From Clostridia bacterium (lineage in GTDB: Bacteria > Bacillota > Clostridia > TANB77 > CAG-508): 64,000 bases of DNA. Below are positions 25,374 to 33,003 of this stretch, piece after piece; the stretch's first letter is position 1; each line of letters opens with the position of its first letter. Made by a program: the position numbers and the translations under genes. The DNA lies in contig CAAEUE010000001.1 in assembly GCA_900759015.1 (NCBI GenBank), positions 1 to 64,000 of the forward strand, in the 5' to 3' direction. Below the pieces are notes generated by a model. The model was not told where the DNA came from and did not search any database. It worked only from the letters and a program-made list of their open reading frames with translations.

Positions 25374-26327
25374 ATGGTTGATAAAAGAAAAATTGTATTA
25401 GTTGGAACTGGTTTTGTTGGAATGAGTATGGCTTATTCTTTATTAAACCAAGGGGGAATTAATGAATTGGTATTAATTGATGTGTTAAAGGATAAAGCTG
25501 AAGGAGAAGCAATGGATTTAGCACATGGTATGCCTTGTGCTCCAAATGACATGATTATTAAAGCAGGAGATTATGATGAATGTAAAGATGCTAATATAGT
25601 AGTAATAACAGCTGGATTAAGTCAAAAACCAGGACAAACAAGATTAGATTTAGCTTCTGCAAATGCTAAAATAATGAAAGAAATTACAGAAAGTGTAGTT
25701 GCTAGCGGATTTAAAGGAATATTTTTAATAGCAAGTAATCCAGTAGATTTAATGACATATGTAGTAAGAGAAGTATCTGGATTTGATAGTTCAAAAGTTA
25801 TTGGTTCAGGAACAGTTTTAGATACAGCTAGATTAAGATATTTAATAGGAAAATATTTAAAAGTTTCTAGTAAAAATGTACATGCATATATAATGGGAGA
25901 ACATGGGGACTCATCATTTGTTCCATGGAACCATGCTAATGTAGGTTGCAAAAAAATGACAGAAATCATGAAAGATAATAAACATCCAATGTCAGATTTA
26001 GAAAAAATATATACAGAAGTACAACAAGCAGCTTATGAAATTATAAATAGAAAGAAAGCAACATATTATGGAATTGGTTTAGGACTAACAAAAATAATAA
26101 AAGCTATATTAAATGACCAAAACGAAATAATGACAGTATCAACATATTTAAAAGGAGAATATGGTCATGAAGGACTATATATTGGTGTTCCAACAATTAT
26201 AAATAGAAAAGGAGCAAGAGAAGTATTGGAATTACCATTAGAAGGCGACGAAAAAGAAAAATTTGATAAGAGTTGTGAAACATTAATGTCTATGAAAGGC
26301 GAAATAGATAAAGTTATAAAAGGATAA
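25374..26327 (+). CDS. ldh: L-lactate dehydrogenase
   Basis: A 317-residue NAD-dependent enzyme reducing pyruvate to L-lactate to regenerate NAD+ in fermentation. The Rossmann start VGTGFVGMSMAY, the mobile loop GLSQKPGQTRLDL (the Gln specifies lactate rather than malate), the IASNPVDLMTYV strand, the DTARLRYLI segment and catalytic His in MGEHGDSSF are all present. It has its own perfect-consensus promoter and terminator, so it is a highly expressed single-gene unit. Confidence 0.96.
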   Translation: MVDKRKIVLVGTGFVGMSMAYSLLNQGGINELVLIDVLKDKAEGEAMDLAHGMPCAPNDMIIKAGDYDECKDANIVVITAGLSQKPGQTRLDLASANAKIMKEITESVVASGFKGIFLIASNPVDLMTYVVREVSGFDSSKVIGSGTVLDTARLRYLIGKYLKVSSKNVHAYIMGEHGDSSFVPWNHANVGCKKMTEIMKDNKHPMSDLEKIYTEVQQAAYEIINRKKATYYGIGLGLTKIIKAILNDQNEIMTVSTYLKGEYGHEGLYIGVPTIINRKGAREVLELPLEGDEKEKFDKSCETLMSMKGEIDKVIKG

Positions 26328-26330
26328 TTT

Positions 26331-26367
26331 AAAAAGGTATAGGATAAAAAAATCCTATACCTTTTTT
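26331..26367 (+). terminator. Terminator of ldh
   Basis: AAAAAGGTATAGGAT (26331-26345) pairs with ATCCTATACCTTTTT (26352-26366): a long stem with flanking A and T runs. Confidence 0.9.
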
Positions 26368-26404
26368 AAAAATCAAAAAATTACAAAAATATTACAAAAA
26401 CCTA

Positions 26405-26433
26405 TTGACTTGCGGTGGCATGCGTTGTATAAT
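26405..26433 (+). promoter_or_regulatory. Strong promoter of the S10 ribosomal operon
   Basis: TTGACT (26405-26410), 17-nt spacer, TATAAT (26428-26433). The predicted transcription start is near 26440, giving an untranslated leader of about 320 nt before rpsJ. Confidence 0.85.
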
Positions 26434-26438
26434 TATTG

Positions 26439-26762
26439 GGCATGAGATTAGCGATGAAGTAGAATGTGGCTACAAGCTTACAATACGTAGGTTTGGAGGG
26501 AACTTCTATGGAGTATGTCTTGGCTTAGACCGGGCGGTAAGTTAAGTTAGTCGTGTAAGCGAAGCGAACTACGGATAACTTATGCAACAAAGTTGCATAA
26601 GAAAACTTGTAGAGCATTAAGCACGAACTACAAAATACATAATGCACTTATCCCAAGATAATCATGCCAACTTGGGTTTTTATATTGGAGTTTTACGAAA
26701 CACCAGGGTGCGTTTAAACTTGCCTAGGTACATTTAAATATTTTAAGGAGGGAAATTATACT
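26439..26762 (+). promoter_or_regulatory. Structured 5' leader of rpsJ: candidate cis-regulatory RNA
   Basis: The leader is long and full of pairings. GGCATGA (26439-26445, at the predicted RNA 5' end) is complementary to TCATGCC (26662-26668). Inside lie a 38-nt hairpin closed by AAGTTA/TAACTT (26544-26581), a perfect hairpin TTATGCAAC/GTTGCATAA (26580-26600) and TTGTAG/CTACAA (26606-26632). CCCAAG (26652-26657) with CTTGGG (26671-26676) plus T5 makes a terminator whose loop holds the TCATGCC. This layout suggests attenuation. I recognise no named RNA family. Confidence 0.65.
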
Positions 26763-27092
26763 ATGGCAACAACAAATCAAATGGTAGGAAGCGAAAAAAT
26801 AAGAATAAGGTTAAAAGCTTATGATCATGTTATTTTAGATCAGTCTGCTGAAAAGATAGTAGATACTGCTAAAAAAACAGGAGCAAAAGTTTCAGGACCA
26901 ATTCCACTTCCAACACAAAAAGAAGTTGTAACAATCTTACGTTCTCCACACAAATATAAAGATTCAAGAGAACAATTTGAAATGAGAACACATAAGAGAG
27001 TTATCGATATTCTTTATCCAACACAAAAAACTGTTGATAACTTAATGAAGTTAGAATTACCAGCAGGTGTTGATATAGAAATAAAATTATAA
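26763..27092 (+). CDS. rpsJ: 30S ribosomal protein S10
   Basis: A 109-residue S10, a little longer than usual at the N-terminus (ATTNQMVGSEKIRIRLKAYD). The loop IPLPTQKEVVTILRSPHKY and KRVIDILYPTQKTVDNLM are family hallmarks. It is the first gene of the S10 operon. AAGGAGGG precedes ATG 26763. rpsL, rpsG, fusA and tuf, which often precede it in Firmicutes, are not here. Confidence 0.97.
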   Translation: MATTNQMVGSEKIRIRLKAYDHVILDQSAEKIVDTAKKTGAKVSGPIPLPTQKEVVTILRSPHKYKDSREQFEMRTHKRVIDILYPTQKTVDNLMKLELPAGVDIEIKL

Positions 27093-27118
27093 AAAATAAT
27101 AAAAAATAACGAAGCCAA

Positions 27119-27213
27119 GCTAGTTACTAAATAAATGTAATTAGCCAATAGTTAAGTTAGCTCTAGGAACAAAGTGACGTAGAGATAACTTATACGGTGA
27201 AACGTATAGGAGG
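27119..27213 (+). promoter_or_regulatory. Structured rpsJ-rplC gap sharing a two-hairpin module with the rpsJ leader
   Basis: Hairpin GCTAGTTAC/GTAATTAGC (27119-27145) precedes GTTAAGTTAG (27151-27160), identical to 26541-26550. AAGTTA (27154-27159) pairs with TAACTT (27186-27191) with CTCTA/TAGAG inside, spanning 38 nt exactly as in the rpsJ leader. A second hairpin TATACG/CGTATA (27191-27208) directly abuts the GGAGG of rplC (27209-27213), so folding or protein binding here could gate rplC translation. Confidence 0.6.
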
Positions 27214-27221
27214 AAAGAAAA

Positions 27222-27857
27222 ATGAAAAAAGGATTAATAGGAAAGAAAGTTGGAATGACACAAATATTTGATGAAAAAGGTATGATCATTCCAGTAACAG
27301 TTATAGAAGCTGGACCTTGTGTAGTAGCACAAGTTAAAACAGTAGAAACAGATGGATACAATGCTATCCAATTAGGATTTGGAGAAGTAAAATCTCACAA
27401 AGTAAACAAACCACAAGCTGGACATTTTGCAAAAGCAAATGTTGAAGCAAAAAAACATTTAAGAGAATTCAGATTAGACGATGTTCAAAATGTAAAAGTT
27501 GGAGATGAAGTAAAAGCTGATACATTCGAACAAGGTGAAAAAGTTGATGTTCAAGGAATATCAAAAGGAAAGGGATTCCAAGGTGTTATTAAAAGACATG
27601 GACAACACAGAGGACCAATGGGACATGGTTCTATGTATCATAGAAGACCAGGTTCAATGGGATCAACATCTACACCAGGTAGAGTATTTAAAGGTAAGAA
27701 ATTACCAGGACACATGGGTGTACAAAAAATAACAATCCAAAACTTAGAGATAATCAAAGTTGATATGGATAAAAATGTATTATTAGTAAAAGGAAGCGTT
27801 CCAGGACCAAAAGGAGCTATCCTAAAAATAAAATCAAGCGTAAAAATGAGTAAATAG
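27222..27857 (+). CDS. rplC: 50S ribosomal protein L3
   Basis: A 211-residue L3, full length: KKGLIGKKVGMTQIFDEKG at the N-terminus and the long RNA-penetrating loop (KGFQGVIKRHGQHRGPMGHGS, HRRPGSMGS). It helps shape the peptidyl-transferase centre. AGGAGG (27208-27213) lies 8 nt before the ATG, immediately behind a hairpin, so initiation may be structure-controlled. Confidence 0.97.
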   Translation: MKKGLIGKKVGMTQIFDEKGMIIPVTVIEAGPCVVAQVKTVETDGYNAIQLGFGEVKSHKVNKPQAGHFAKANVEAKKHLREFRLDDVQNVKVGDEVKADTFEQGEKVDVQGISKGKGFQGVIKRHGQHRGPMGHGSMYHRRPGSMGSTSTPGRVFKGKKLPGHMGVQKITIQNLEIIKVDMDKNVLLVKGSVPGPKGAILKIKSSVKMSK

Positions 27858-27875
27858 GAAGGGAGGAAAAGTACA

Positions 27876-28499
27876 ATGCCTAAAATAGATGTATATAATA
27901 TGGAAGGTAAAAAAGTTAGCGACGTAGAATTAAATGATAATGTATTTGGAATTGAACCAAATGAAGCAGTAGTACATAGTGTATTAGTTAACTACTTAGC
28001 TAACCAAAGACAAGGAACACAAAGTACAAAAACAAGATCAGAAGTATCTGGTGGTGGTAGAAAACCATGGAGACAAAAAGGAACAGGTAGAGCAAGACAA
28101 GGATCTATAAGAGCACCACAATGGGTAAAAGGTGGAATAGCTTTAGGACCAAGACCTCGTTCATACAAATATACTGTTAATAAAAAAGAAAGAAGATTAG
28201 CAATACGTTCAGTATTAAGTTCAAAAGTTTTAGAAAACAATTTAGTTGTTTTAGATAAAGCAGAAATGAAAGAAATAAAAACACAAGCTATGGTTAAAAC
28301 TTTAGCAAACTTAAAAGTAGAAGGAAAAACACTAATCTTATTACCAGAAAGAAATGAAAACGTTCAAAAATCAGCAAGAAACATCAAAAATGTAAAAACA
28401 ACATTAGTAAATACAATAAATGTTTATGATTTATTAAAATACAATAAACTAGTTGTAACTCTAGATGCTGTTAAGAAATTAGAGGAGGTGTACGCATAA
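27876..28499 (+). CDS. rplD: 50S ribosomal protein L4
   Basis: A 207-residue L4 with the exit-tunnel loop (RSEVSGGGRKPWRQKGTGRARQ is the classic signature; macrolide-contact region) and C-terminal domain. In E. coli L4 represses the S10 operon through the leader; whether it acts on the rpsJ leader here is unknown. Its stop codon overlaps the rplW start by one base (TAATG). Confidence 0.97.
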   Translation: MPKIDVYNMEGKKVSDVELNDNVFGIEPNEAVVHSVLVNYLANQRQGTQSTKTRSEVSGGGRKPWRQKGTGRARQGSIRAPQWVKGGIALGPRPRSYKYTVNKKERRLAIRSVLSSKVLENNLVVLDKAEMKEIKTQAMVKTLANLKVEGKTLILLPERNENVQKSARNIKNVKTTLVNTINVYDLLKYNKLVVTLDAVKKLEEVYA

Positions 28500-28846
28500 T
28501 GAGACCAGAAGAAATAATAATTGCTCCAATAATTACAGAAAAAAGTAATGATGGACTAAATGAAGGAAAGTATACCTTTGAAGTAAATCCAAAAGCTACA
28601 AAAATAGATATTAAAAATGCTGTTGAAAAACTTTTCGAAGTTAAAGTATTAAAAGTTAATACTATGAATGTAAGCGGAAAACAAAAAAGAATGGGAAGAT
28701 ATGTTGGTAAAACATCTGACTGGAAAAAAGCTATTGTTACAATAGATACAAATCCAGAACAAAAAACATATTTAGCAAAAGGTGGAAAACAAGCAAAAGT
28801 TTCTAAAAAATACAAAGATTCTATTGATGAATTTATGGGAGCTTAA
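28499..28846 (+). CDS. rplW: 50S ribosomal protein L23
   Basis: A 115-residue L23 starting within the rplD stop codon (TAATG). The IIAPIITEKSNDGLNEGKYTF start and VKVLKVNTMNVSGKQKRMG loop are typical. It sits at the tunnel exit, docking trigger factor and SRP. GAGGAGGT lies inside the rplD end. An unusually long gap follows before rplB. Confidence 0.97.
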   Translation: MRPEEIIIAPIITEKSNDGLNEGKYTFEVNPKATKIDIKNAVEKLFEVKVLKVNTMNVSGKQKRMGRYVGKTSDWKKAIVTIDTNPEQKTYLAKGGKQAKVSKKYKDSIDEFMGA

Positions 28847-28954
28847 TTTTGTAATTATATAGATTACAATCAAAAGAAAACTATCTGGAAAACACCAGGA
28901 TAATAAAGAATATCTGCATGTAGAGCAGGAAAAAATCTACAAATATAAATTAAG
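28842..28954 (+). promoter_or_regulatory. Structured rplW-rplB gap with apparent H-type pseudoknot
   Basis: CTTAATTT (28842-28849) can pair with AAATTAAG (28947-28954), enclosing hairpins TTGTAAT/ATTACAA (28849-28869) and TATCTGG/CCAGGATA (28882-28902). CTGC (28914-28917) pairs with GCAG (28925-28928), while its loop GTAGA (28920-28924) pairs with TCTAC (28936-28940) across an A-rich linker: a classic pseudoknot topology. The 123-nt gap is far larger than the roughly 20-nt spacing elsewhere in this operon. It could be a binding site for a ribosomal protein controlling rplB. Confidence 0.55.
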
Positions 28955-28969
28955 AAAGGAAAATTTAAA

Positions 28970-29797
28970 ATGGCAGTTAAAAGATTTAAAGCATATACAC
29001 CATCAAGAAGAAACATGACAGTTTCTGCATTTGATGAAATAACAAAAAAGACACCTGAAAAATCTTTATTAGCAAAGAAAAAGGAAAAAGCAGGAAGGAA
29101 TTCATATGGAAGAATTACTGTTAGACATCAAGGTGGAGGAAACAGACAAAAATATAGAATAATAGATTTTAAACGTTTAAAAGATGATATGACAGCAACA
29201 GTTATAGGAATCGAATATGATCCAAACAGAAGTGCAAATATAGCTTTAATTCAATATGAAGATGGAACAAAAGCATATATTTTAGCACCTTTAGGATTAA
29301 AAGATGGAGACAAGGTTGTATCTGGAGCTAAAGTAGATATTAAACCAGGTAACTGTATGCCAATCGAATCTATACCAGTAGGTACAATGATTCACAATAT
29401 AGAATTAAATCCAGGACAAGGTGGAAAATTAGTAAGAAGTGCAGGTCAAGAAGCACAACTTATGGCAAAAGAAGGTAAATATGCACACGTAAGACTTCCT
29501 TCAGGAGAAATGAGATTAATCTTAACAAGATGTAGAGCTACAATTGGAACAGTTGGAAATGCTGAACATGATACAATTAAAATTGGTAAAGCTGGTAGAA
29601 AGAGACATATGGGATGGAGACCACAAGTTAGAGGATCTGTTATGAACCCAGTAGATCACCCACATGGTGGTGGTGAAGGTAGAGCTCCAGTAGGACACGC
29701 AGGACCATTAACACCTTGGGGTAAACCAGCACTTGGATACAAGACAAGAAATAAAAAGAAATTATCAAATAAATTCATAGTTAAGAGAAGAAAATAG
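28970..29797 (+). CDS. rplB: 50S ribosomal protein L2
   Basis: A 275-residue L2, full length: VKRFKAYTPSRRNMTVSAFD start, central SH3-like and OB domains, and the conserved C-terminal VMNPVDHPHGGGEGRAPVG stretch near the peptidyl-transferase centre. It is needed for subunit joining. AAAGGAAA before ATG 28970 is a weak ribosome-binding site compared with neighbours, consistent with regulated translation from the gap upstream. Confidence 0.97.
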   Translation: MAVKRFKAYTPSRRNMTVSAFDEITKKTPEKSLLAKKKEKAGRNSYGRITVRHQGGGNRQKYRIIDFKRLKDDMTATVIGIEYDPNRSANIALIQYEDGTKAYILAPLGLKDGDKVVSGAKVDIKPGNCMPIESIPVGTMIHNIELNPGQGGKLVRSAGQEAQLMAKEGKYAHVRLPSGEMRLILTRCRATIGTVGNAEHDTIKIGKAGRKRHMGWRPQVRGSVMNPVDHPHGGGEGRAPVGHAGPLTPWGKPALGYKTRNKKKLSNKFIVKRRK

Positions 29798-29820
29798 TCT
29801 TAAAGGAGGGAAATAAATAA

Positions 29821-30102
29821 ATGTCAAGATCAAGCAAAAAGAAACCTTATGTACAAGAAAAACTTCTAAAGAGAATAGAAGAAATGAATGAAACAGGAAA
29901 AAAAGAAGTATTAAAAACATGGTCAAGAGCTTCTACAATATATCCTCAAATGGTTGGACATACAATAGCAGTTCATGATGGAAGAAAACATGTACCTGTT
30001 TATTTAACAGAAGAAATGATAGGTCATAAATTAGGAGAATTCGCTCCTACAAGAACTTTTAAAGGTCACGCTGGAGATAAAAAATCTACAGTTAAGAAAT
30101 AA
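29821..30102 (+). CDS. rpsS: 30S ribosomal protein S19
   Basis: A 93-residue S19 of standard length: SRSSKKKPYVQEKLLKRI, then WSRASTIYPQMVGHTIAVHDGR and the GEFAPTRTFKGH segment. It binds the 30S head next to S13. It is 23 nt downstream of rplB with AGGAGGG before ATG 29821. Confidence 0.97.
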   Translation: MSRSSKKKPYVQEKLLKRIEEMNETGKKEVLKTWSRASTIYPQMVGHTIAVHDGRKHVPVYLTEEMIGHKLGEFAPTRTFKGHAGDKKSTVKK

Positions 30103-30123
30103 AAATAACAAGGAGGGAAAATA

Positions 30124-30483
30124 ATGCAAGAGCAAGCAACAATTAATGAAGCAAGAGCACAATTAAAATTTGCTAGAATATCAGCTAGAAAAGTAAAAAT
30201 AGTTGCAGATTTAGTAAGAGGTAAAAAAGTTGATGAAGCATTAGCTATAATGAAATTTACACCTAAAGCATCATCACCAATACTAGAAAAGTTATTAAAA
30301 TCAGCAATTGCAAATGCAGAGAATAATCATGATATGAGTCATGAAAAATTATATATATCTGAAATATATGCTAACCAAGGTCCAACTCTAAAAAGAATTA
30401 GACCAGCTGCAAAAGGTTCAGCAGTAAGAATTAGAAAAAGAACAACACATATAACAATAGTATTAAGAGAATGTGAAGATTAA
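30124..30483 (+). CDS. rplV: 50S ribosomal protein L22
   Basis: A 119-residue L22: ARISARKVKIVADLVRGKKV, the NNHDMSHEKLYI segment and the tunnel-lining beta-hairpin ending in KRTTHITIVLRE. It is slightly extended at the N-terminus (MQEQATINEA). AAGGAGGG lies before ATG 30124; it sits 21 nt after rpsS. Confidence 0.97.
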   Translation: MQEQATINEARAQLKFARISARKVKIVADLVRGKKVDEALAIMKFTPKASSPILEKLLKSAIANAENNHDMSHEKLYISEIYANQGPTLKRIRPAAKGSAVRIRKRTTHITIVLRECED

Positions 30484-30502
30484 GAGAGGAGGAATTTTAG
30501 AA

Positions 30503-31162
30503 ATGGGACAAAAAGTTAATCCACATGGTGTAAGAGTTGGAGTAATCAAAAACTGGGATTCAAAATGGTATGCTGATTCTAAAAACTTTGGCGATTACCT
30601 TGTAGAAGATTACAACATTCGTAAAGTATTAAAGAAAAAATTATATGCAAGTGGAATTTCTAAAATTGAAATAGAAAGAACAGCTAAATTTGTTAAAGTA
30701 AGCGTTTACACAGCTAAACCAGGTTTAGTTATTGGTAAAGGTGGAAATTTAGTTGAAACATTAAAAGAAGAATTACAAAAAATGATAGGAAAAACTGTAA
30801 ACTTAAATATAGTTGAAGTTAAAAATGTAGATTTAGATGCGCAATTAGTTGCAGAAAATATTGCAGGACAATTAGAGAGAAGAATTTCATTCAGAAGAGC
30901 TATGAAACAATGTATGCAAAAAACAATGAGAGCAGGAGCTCAAGGAATTAAAACAGCATGCTCTGGAAGATTAGGTGGAGCCGATATGGCTAGAACAGAG
31001 TTCTACAAAGATGGAACTATACCACTTCAAACTTTAAGAGCTGACATTGACTATGGATTTGCAGAAGCAGATACAACATATGGAAAAGTTGGTGTAAAAG
31101 TTTGGATTTATAAAGGAGAAGTTCTTCCAACTAAGAAAAACGTGGAAGGAGGAGAGCAATAA
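30503..31162 (+). CDS. rpsC: 30S ribosomal protein S3
   Basis: A 219-residue S3 from ATG 30503 (MGQKVNPHGVRVG), placed by GAGGAGG at 30486-30492; a longer in-frame reading starts inside rplV and is unlikely. The KH domain motif VIGKGGNLVETLKEEL and the C-terminal RMKQCMQ-type region are present. It forms the mRNA entry helicase with S4 and S5. The stop codon overlaps the rplP start. Confidence 0.97.
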   Translation: MGQKVNPHGVRVGVIKNWDSKWYADSKNFGDYLVEDYNIRKVLKKKLYASGISKIEIERTAKFVKVSVYTAKPGLVIGKGGNLVETLKEELQKMIGKTVNLNIVEVKNVDLDAQLVAENIAGQLERRISFRRAMKQCMQKTMRAGAQGIKTACSGRLGGADMARTEFYKDGTIPLQTLRADIDYGFAEADTTYGKVGVKVWIYKGEVLPTKKNVEGGEQ

Positions 31163-31605
31163 TGCCATTAATGCCAAAAAGAACAAAATACAGAAAACAA
31201 CAAAAAGGTAGAAATAGAGGAAAAGCAACAAGAGGAACAAAAGTTACAAACGGAGAATATGGAATTCAAACATTAGAAGCTGGATTAATAACAGGAAATC
31301 AAATAGAAGCAGCACGTATTGCTATGACACGTTATATCAAAAGAGGTGGAAAAGTTTGGATAAAAATATTCCCAGATAAACCTATTACAAGTAAACCAGC
31401 CGGAACTCGTGGTGGTAAAGGTAAAGGTGCTGTAGAATATTATGTAGCTCCAGTAAAACCAGGAAGAGTTATGTTCGAAATAGCTGGAGTTCCTGAAGCA
31501 ACAGCAAGAGAAGCTTTAAGACTAGCTATGAATAAATTATCAGTAAAATGTAAATTCGTAGCAAGAGAATCTGAAGATAAGGTGGGTGATAGCAATGAAG
31601 ATTAG
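31162..31605 (+). CDS. rplP: 50S ribosomal protein L16
   Basis: A 147-residue L16 (MPLMPKRTKYRKQQKGRNRG) starting in the rpsC stop codon (TAATG). The GIQTLEAGLITGNQIEAARI and GKGAVEYYVAPVKPGRVMFE segments are typical. It contacts A-site tRNA. A second ATG at 31171 is possible. It ends 11 nt inside rpmC. Confidence 0.96.
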   Translation: MPLMPKRTKYRKQQKGRNRGKATRGTKVTNGEYGIQTLEAGLITGNQIEAARIAMTRYIKRGGKVWIKIFPDKPITSKPAGTRGGKGKGAVEYYVAPVKPGRVMFEIAGVPEATAREALRLAMNKLSVKCKFVARESEDKVGDSNED

Positions 31606-31801
31606 TAAAATTAAGGAAATGTCTTCACCAGAACTAGAAAAAGAATTATCTGAATTAAAAACAGAATTATTCAAATTAAGATTTAGTTTAGCTACACATG
31701 GATTAGATAATCCAATGAGAATAAAAGAAGTAAGAAAAGACATAGCAAGAATAAATACAGTTTTAACAGAAAGAAAAATAGCTGAAAGCAAAAATGCTTA
31801 G
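31595..31801 (+). CDS. rpmC: 50S ribosomal protein L29
   Basis: A 68-residue two-helix L29 (MKISKIKEMSSPELEKELSE, then LRFSLATHGLDNPMRIKEVR). ATG 31595 has AAGGTGGG upstream and overlaps the last 11 nt of rplP, implying translational coupling. Confidence 0.95.
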   Translation: MKISKIKEMSSPELEKELSELKTELFKLRFSLATHGLDNPMRIKEVRKDIARINTVLTERKIAESKNA

Positions 31802-31816
31802 AAAGGAGAAGTTCTA

Positions 31817-32080
31817 ATGGAAGAAAGAAATCTTCGTAAAGTTTTAGTTGGAACAGTTGTATCTAATAAAATGGATAAAACAATTGTTGTTGCAGTTGAA
31901 ACTAGTGAAAAACATAAAAAATATGGAAAATTCGTTAAGAAAACATATAAATTAAAAGCTCATGATGAAAATAACGAATGTCAAATTGGAGATAGAGTAA
32001 GAGTAATGGAAACTAGACCACTTTCTAAAGATAAAAGATGGAGATTAGTTGAAGTTATTGAAAAAGCAGTTATAAAATAA
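31817..32080 (+). CDS. rpsQ: 30S ribosomal protein S17
   Basis: An 87-residue OB-fold S17: LRKVLVGTVVSNKMDKTIVV and GDRVRVMETRPLSKDKRWRL are diagnostic. It lies 15 nt after rpmC, with AAAGGAGAAG before ATG 31817. Confidence 0.96.
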   Translation: MEERNLRKVLVGTVVSNKMDKTIVVAVETSEKHKKYGKFVKKTYKLKAHDENNECQIGDRVRVMETRPLSKDKRWRLVEVIEKAVIK

Positions 32081-32113
32081 CTTATAATAGAAGAAAAGGA
32101 GGTACTAATTAAC

Positions 32114-32482
32114 ATGGTACAACAACAAACTATATTAAAAGTTGCTGATAACACTGGTGCAAGAGAGATTATGTGTATTAGATGTTTAGGTGGTTCATAT
32201 AGAAAATATGCTAAAATAGGTGATGTTATAGTAGCTTCTGTAAAGACAGCAATACCTGGAGGACAAGTAAAAAAAGGTGATGTTGTTAAAGCAGTTGTAG
32301 TTAGAACAAAGAAACCTACAAAAAGAGCAGACGGATCATATGTAAGATTTGATGAAAATGCAGCAGTACTTATAAAAGATGATGGAAATCCAAGAGGAAC
32401 ACGTATATTTGGACCTGTTGCAAGAGAATTAAGAGATAAAAATTATATGAAAATTTTATCATTAGCTCCAGAAGTTCTTTAA
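32114..32482 (+). CDS. rplN: 50S ribosomal protein L14
   Basis: A 122-residue L14 of exact standard length: MVQQQTILKVADNTGAREIM, VVRTKKPTKRADGSYVRFDE and the C-terminal RELRDKNYMKILSLAPEVL. It forms an intersubunit bridge. AAGGAGG lies before ATG 32114. The stop codon runs into a long hairpin before rplX. Confidence 0.97.
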   Translation: MVQQQTILKVADNTGAREIMCIRCLGGSYRKYAKIGDVIVASVKTAIPGGQVKKGDVVKAVVVRTKKPTKRADGSYVRFDENAAVLIKDDGNPRGTRIFGPVARELRDKNYMKILSLAPEVL

Positions 32483-32596
32483 GCTGTAACATAAAAAAAT
32501 ATCTTTGATATTTTTTATTAACAGCTTAAAGATACCAAAAATCACATAGTAATTTTTTTGGTAAACCTTGAAAAAGAAAATTAAACAAGTATCTTT
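32482..32596 (+). promoter_or_regulatory. Structured rplN-rplX gap
   Basis: A roughly 20-bp imperfect hairpin runs from AGCTGT (32482-32487) to ACAGCT (32521-32526), closing on a TTT loop. Next, AAAGATAC (32528-32535) can pair with GTATCTTT (32589-32596), in competition with ACCAAAAA/TTTTTGGT (32534-32562). The gap is 185 nt where neighbours are spaced by 15-35 nt. No promoter stands out. Candidate regulatory or processing site inside the spc region. Confidence 0.5.
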
Positions 32597-32667
32597 TATA
32601 AACCGAGCTAATTATTAAACATAATGAGATAAAAGCAAAAATTGTAGAAAAGGAGGAGAATCCTATA

Positions 32668-32976
32668 ATGAGAATAAAAAAAGGTGATACAGTTAAAGTT
32701 TTATCTGGAAACGATAAAGGTAAAACAGGAGAAGTATTAGAAGTAATTCCAAAAACACAAAAAATTGTTGTTAAAGGAGTTAACATCAGAAAAAAACATG
32801 TAAAACCAAGAAGACAAGGTGAAGAAGGAGGAATTATACCAGCTGAATACCCAATACATAGTAGCAAAGTTGGTGTAGTTTGCCCTAAATGTGGAAAAGT
32901 AACAAGAATTGCATACAAAGTAGAAAAAGATAGTAAAGTTCGTGTATGTAAAAAATGTAATGCAGAAATAAAATAA
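32668..32976 (+). CDS. rplX: 50S ribosomal protein L24
   Basis: A 102-residue L24 with the KOW motif (KKGDTVKVLSGNDKGKTGEV) and a C-terminal four-cysteine zinc ribbon (VCPKCGKVTR and VCKKCNAEIK) as in many Firmicutes. It nucleates 50S assembly. AAGGAGGAG lies before ATG 32668, after the structured gap. Confidence 0.96.
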   Translation: MRIKKGDTVKVLSGNDKGKTGEVLEVIPKTQKIVVKGVNIRKKHVKPRRQGEEGGIIPAEYPIHSSKVGVVCPKCGKVTRIAYKVEKDSKVRVCKKCNAEIK

Positions 32977-33003
32977 TGTTAAGAAAGGAGGATTTGTATC
33001 CTA

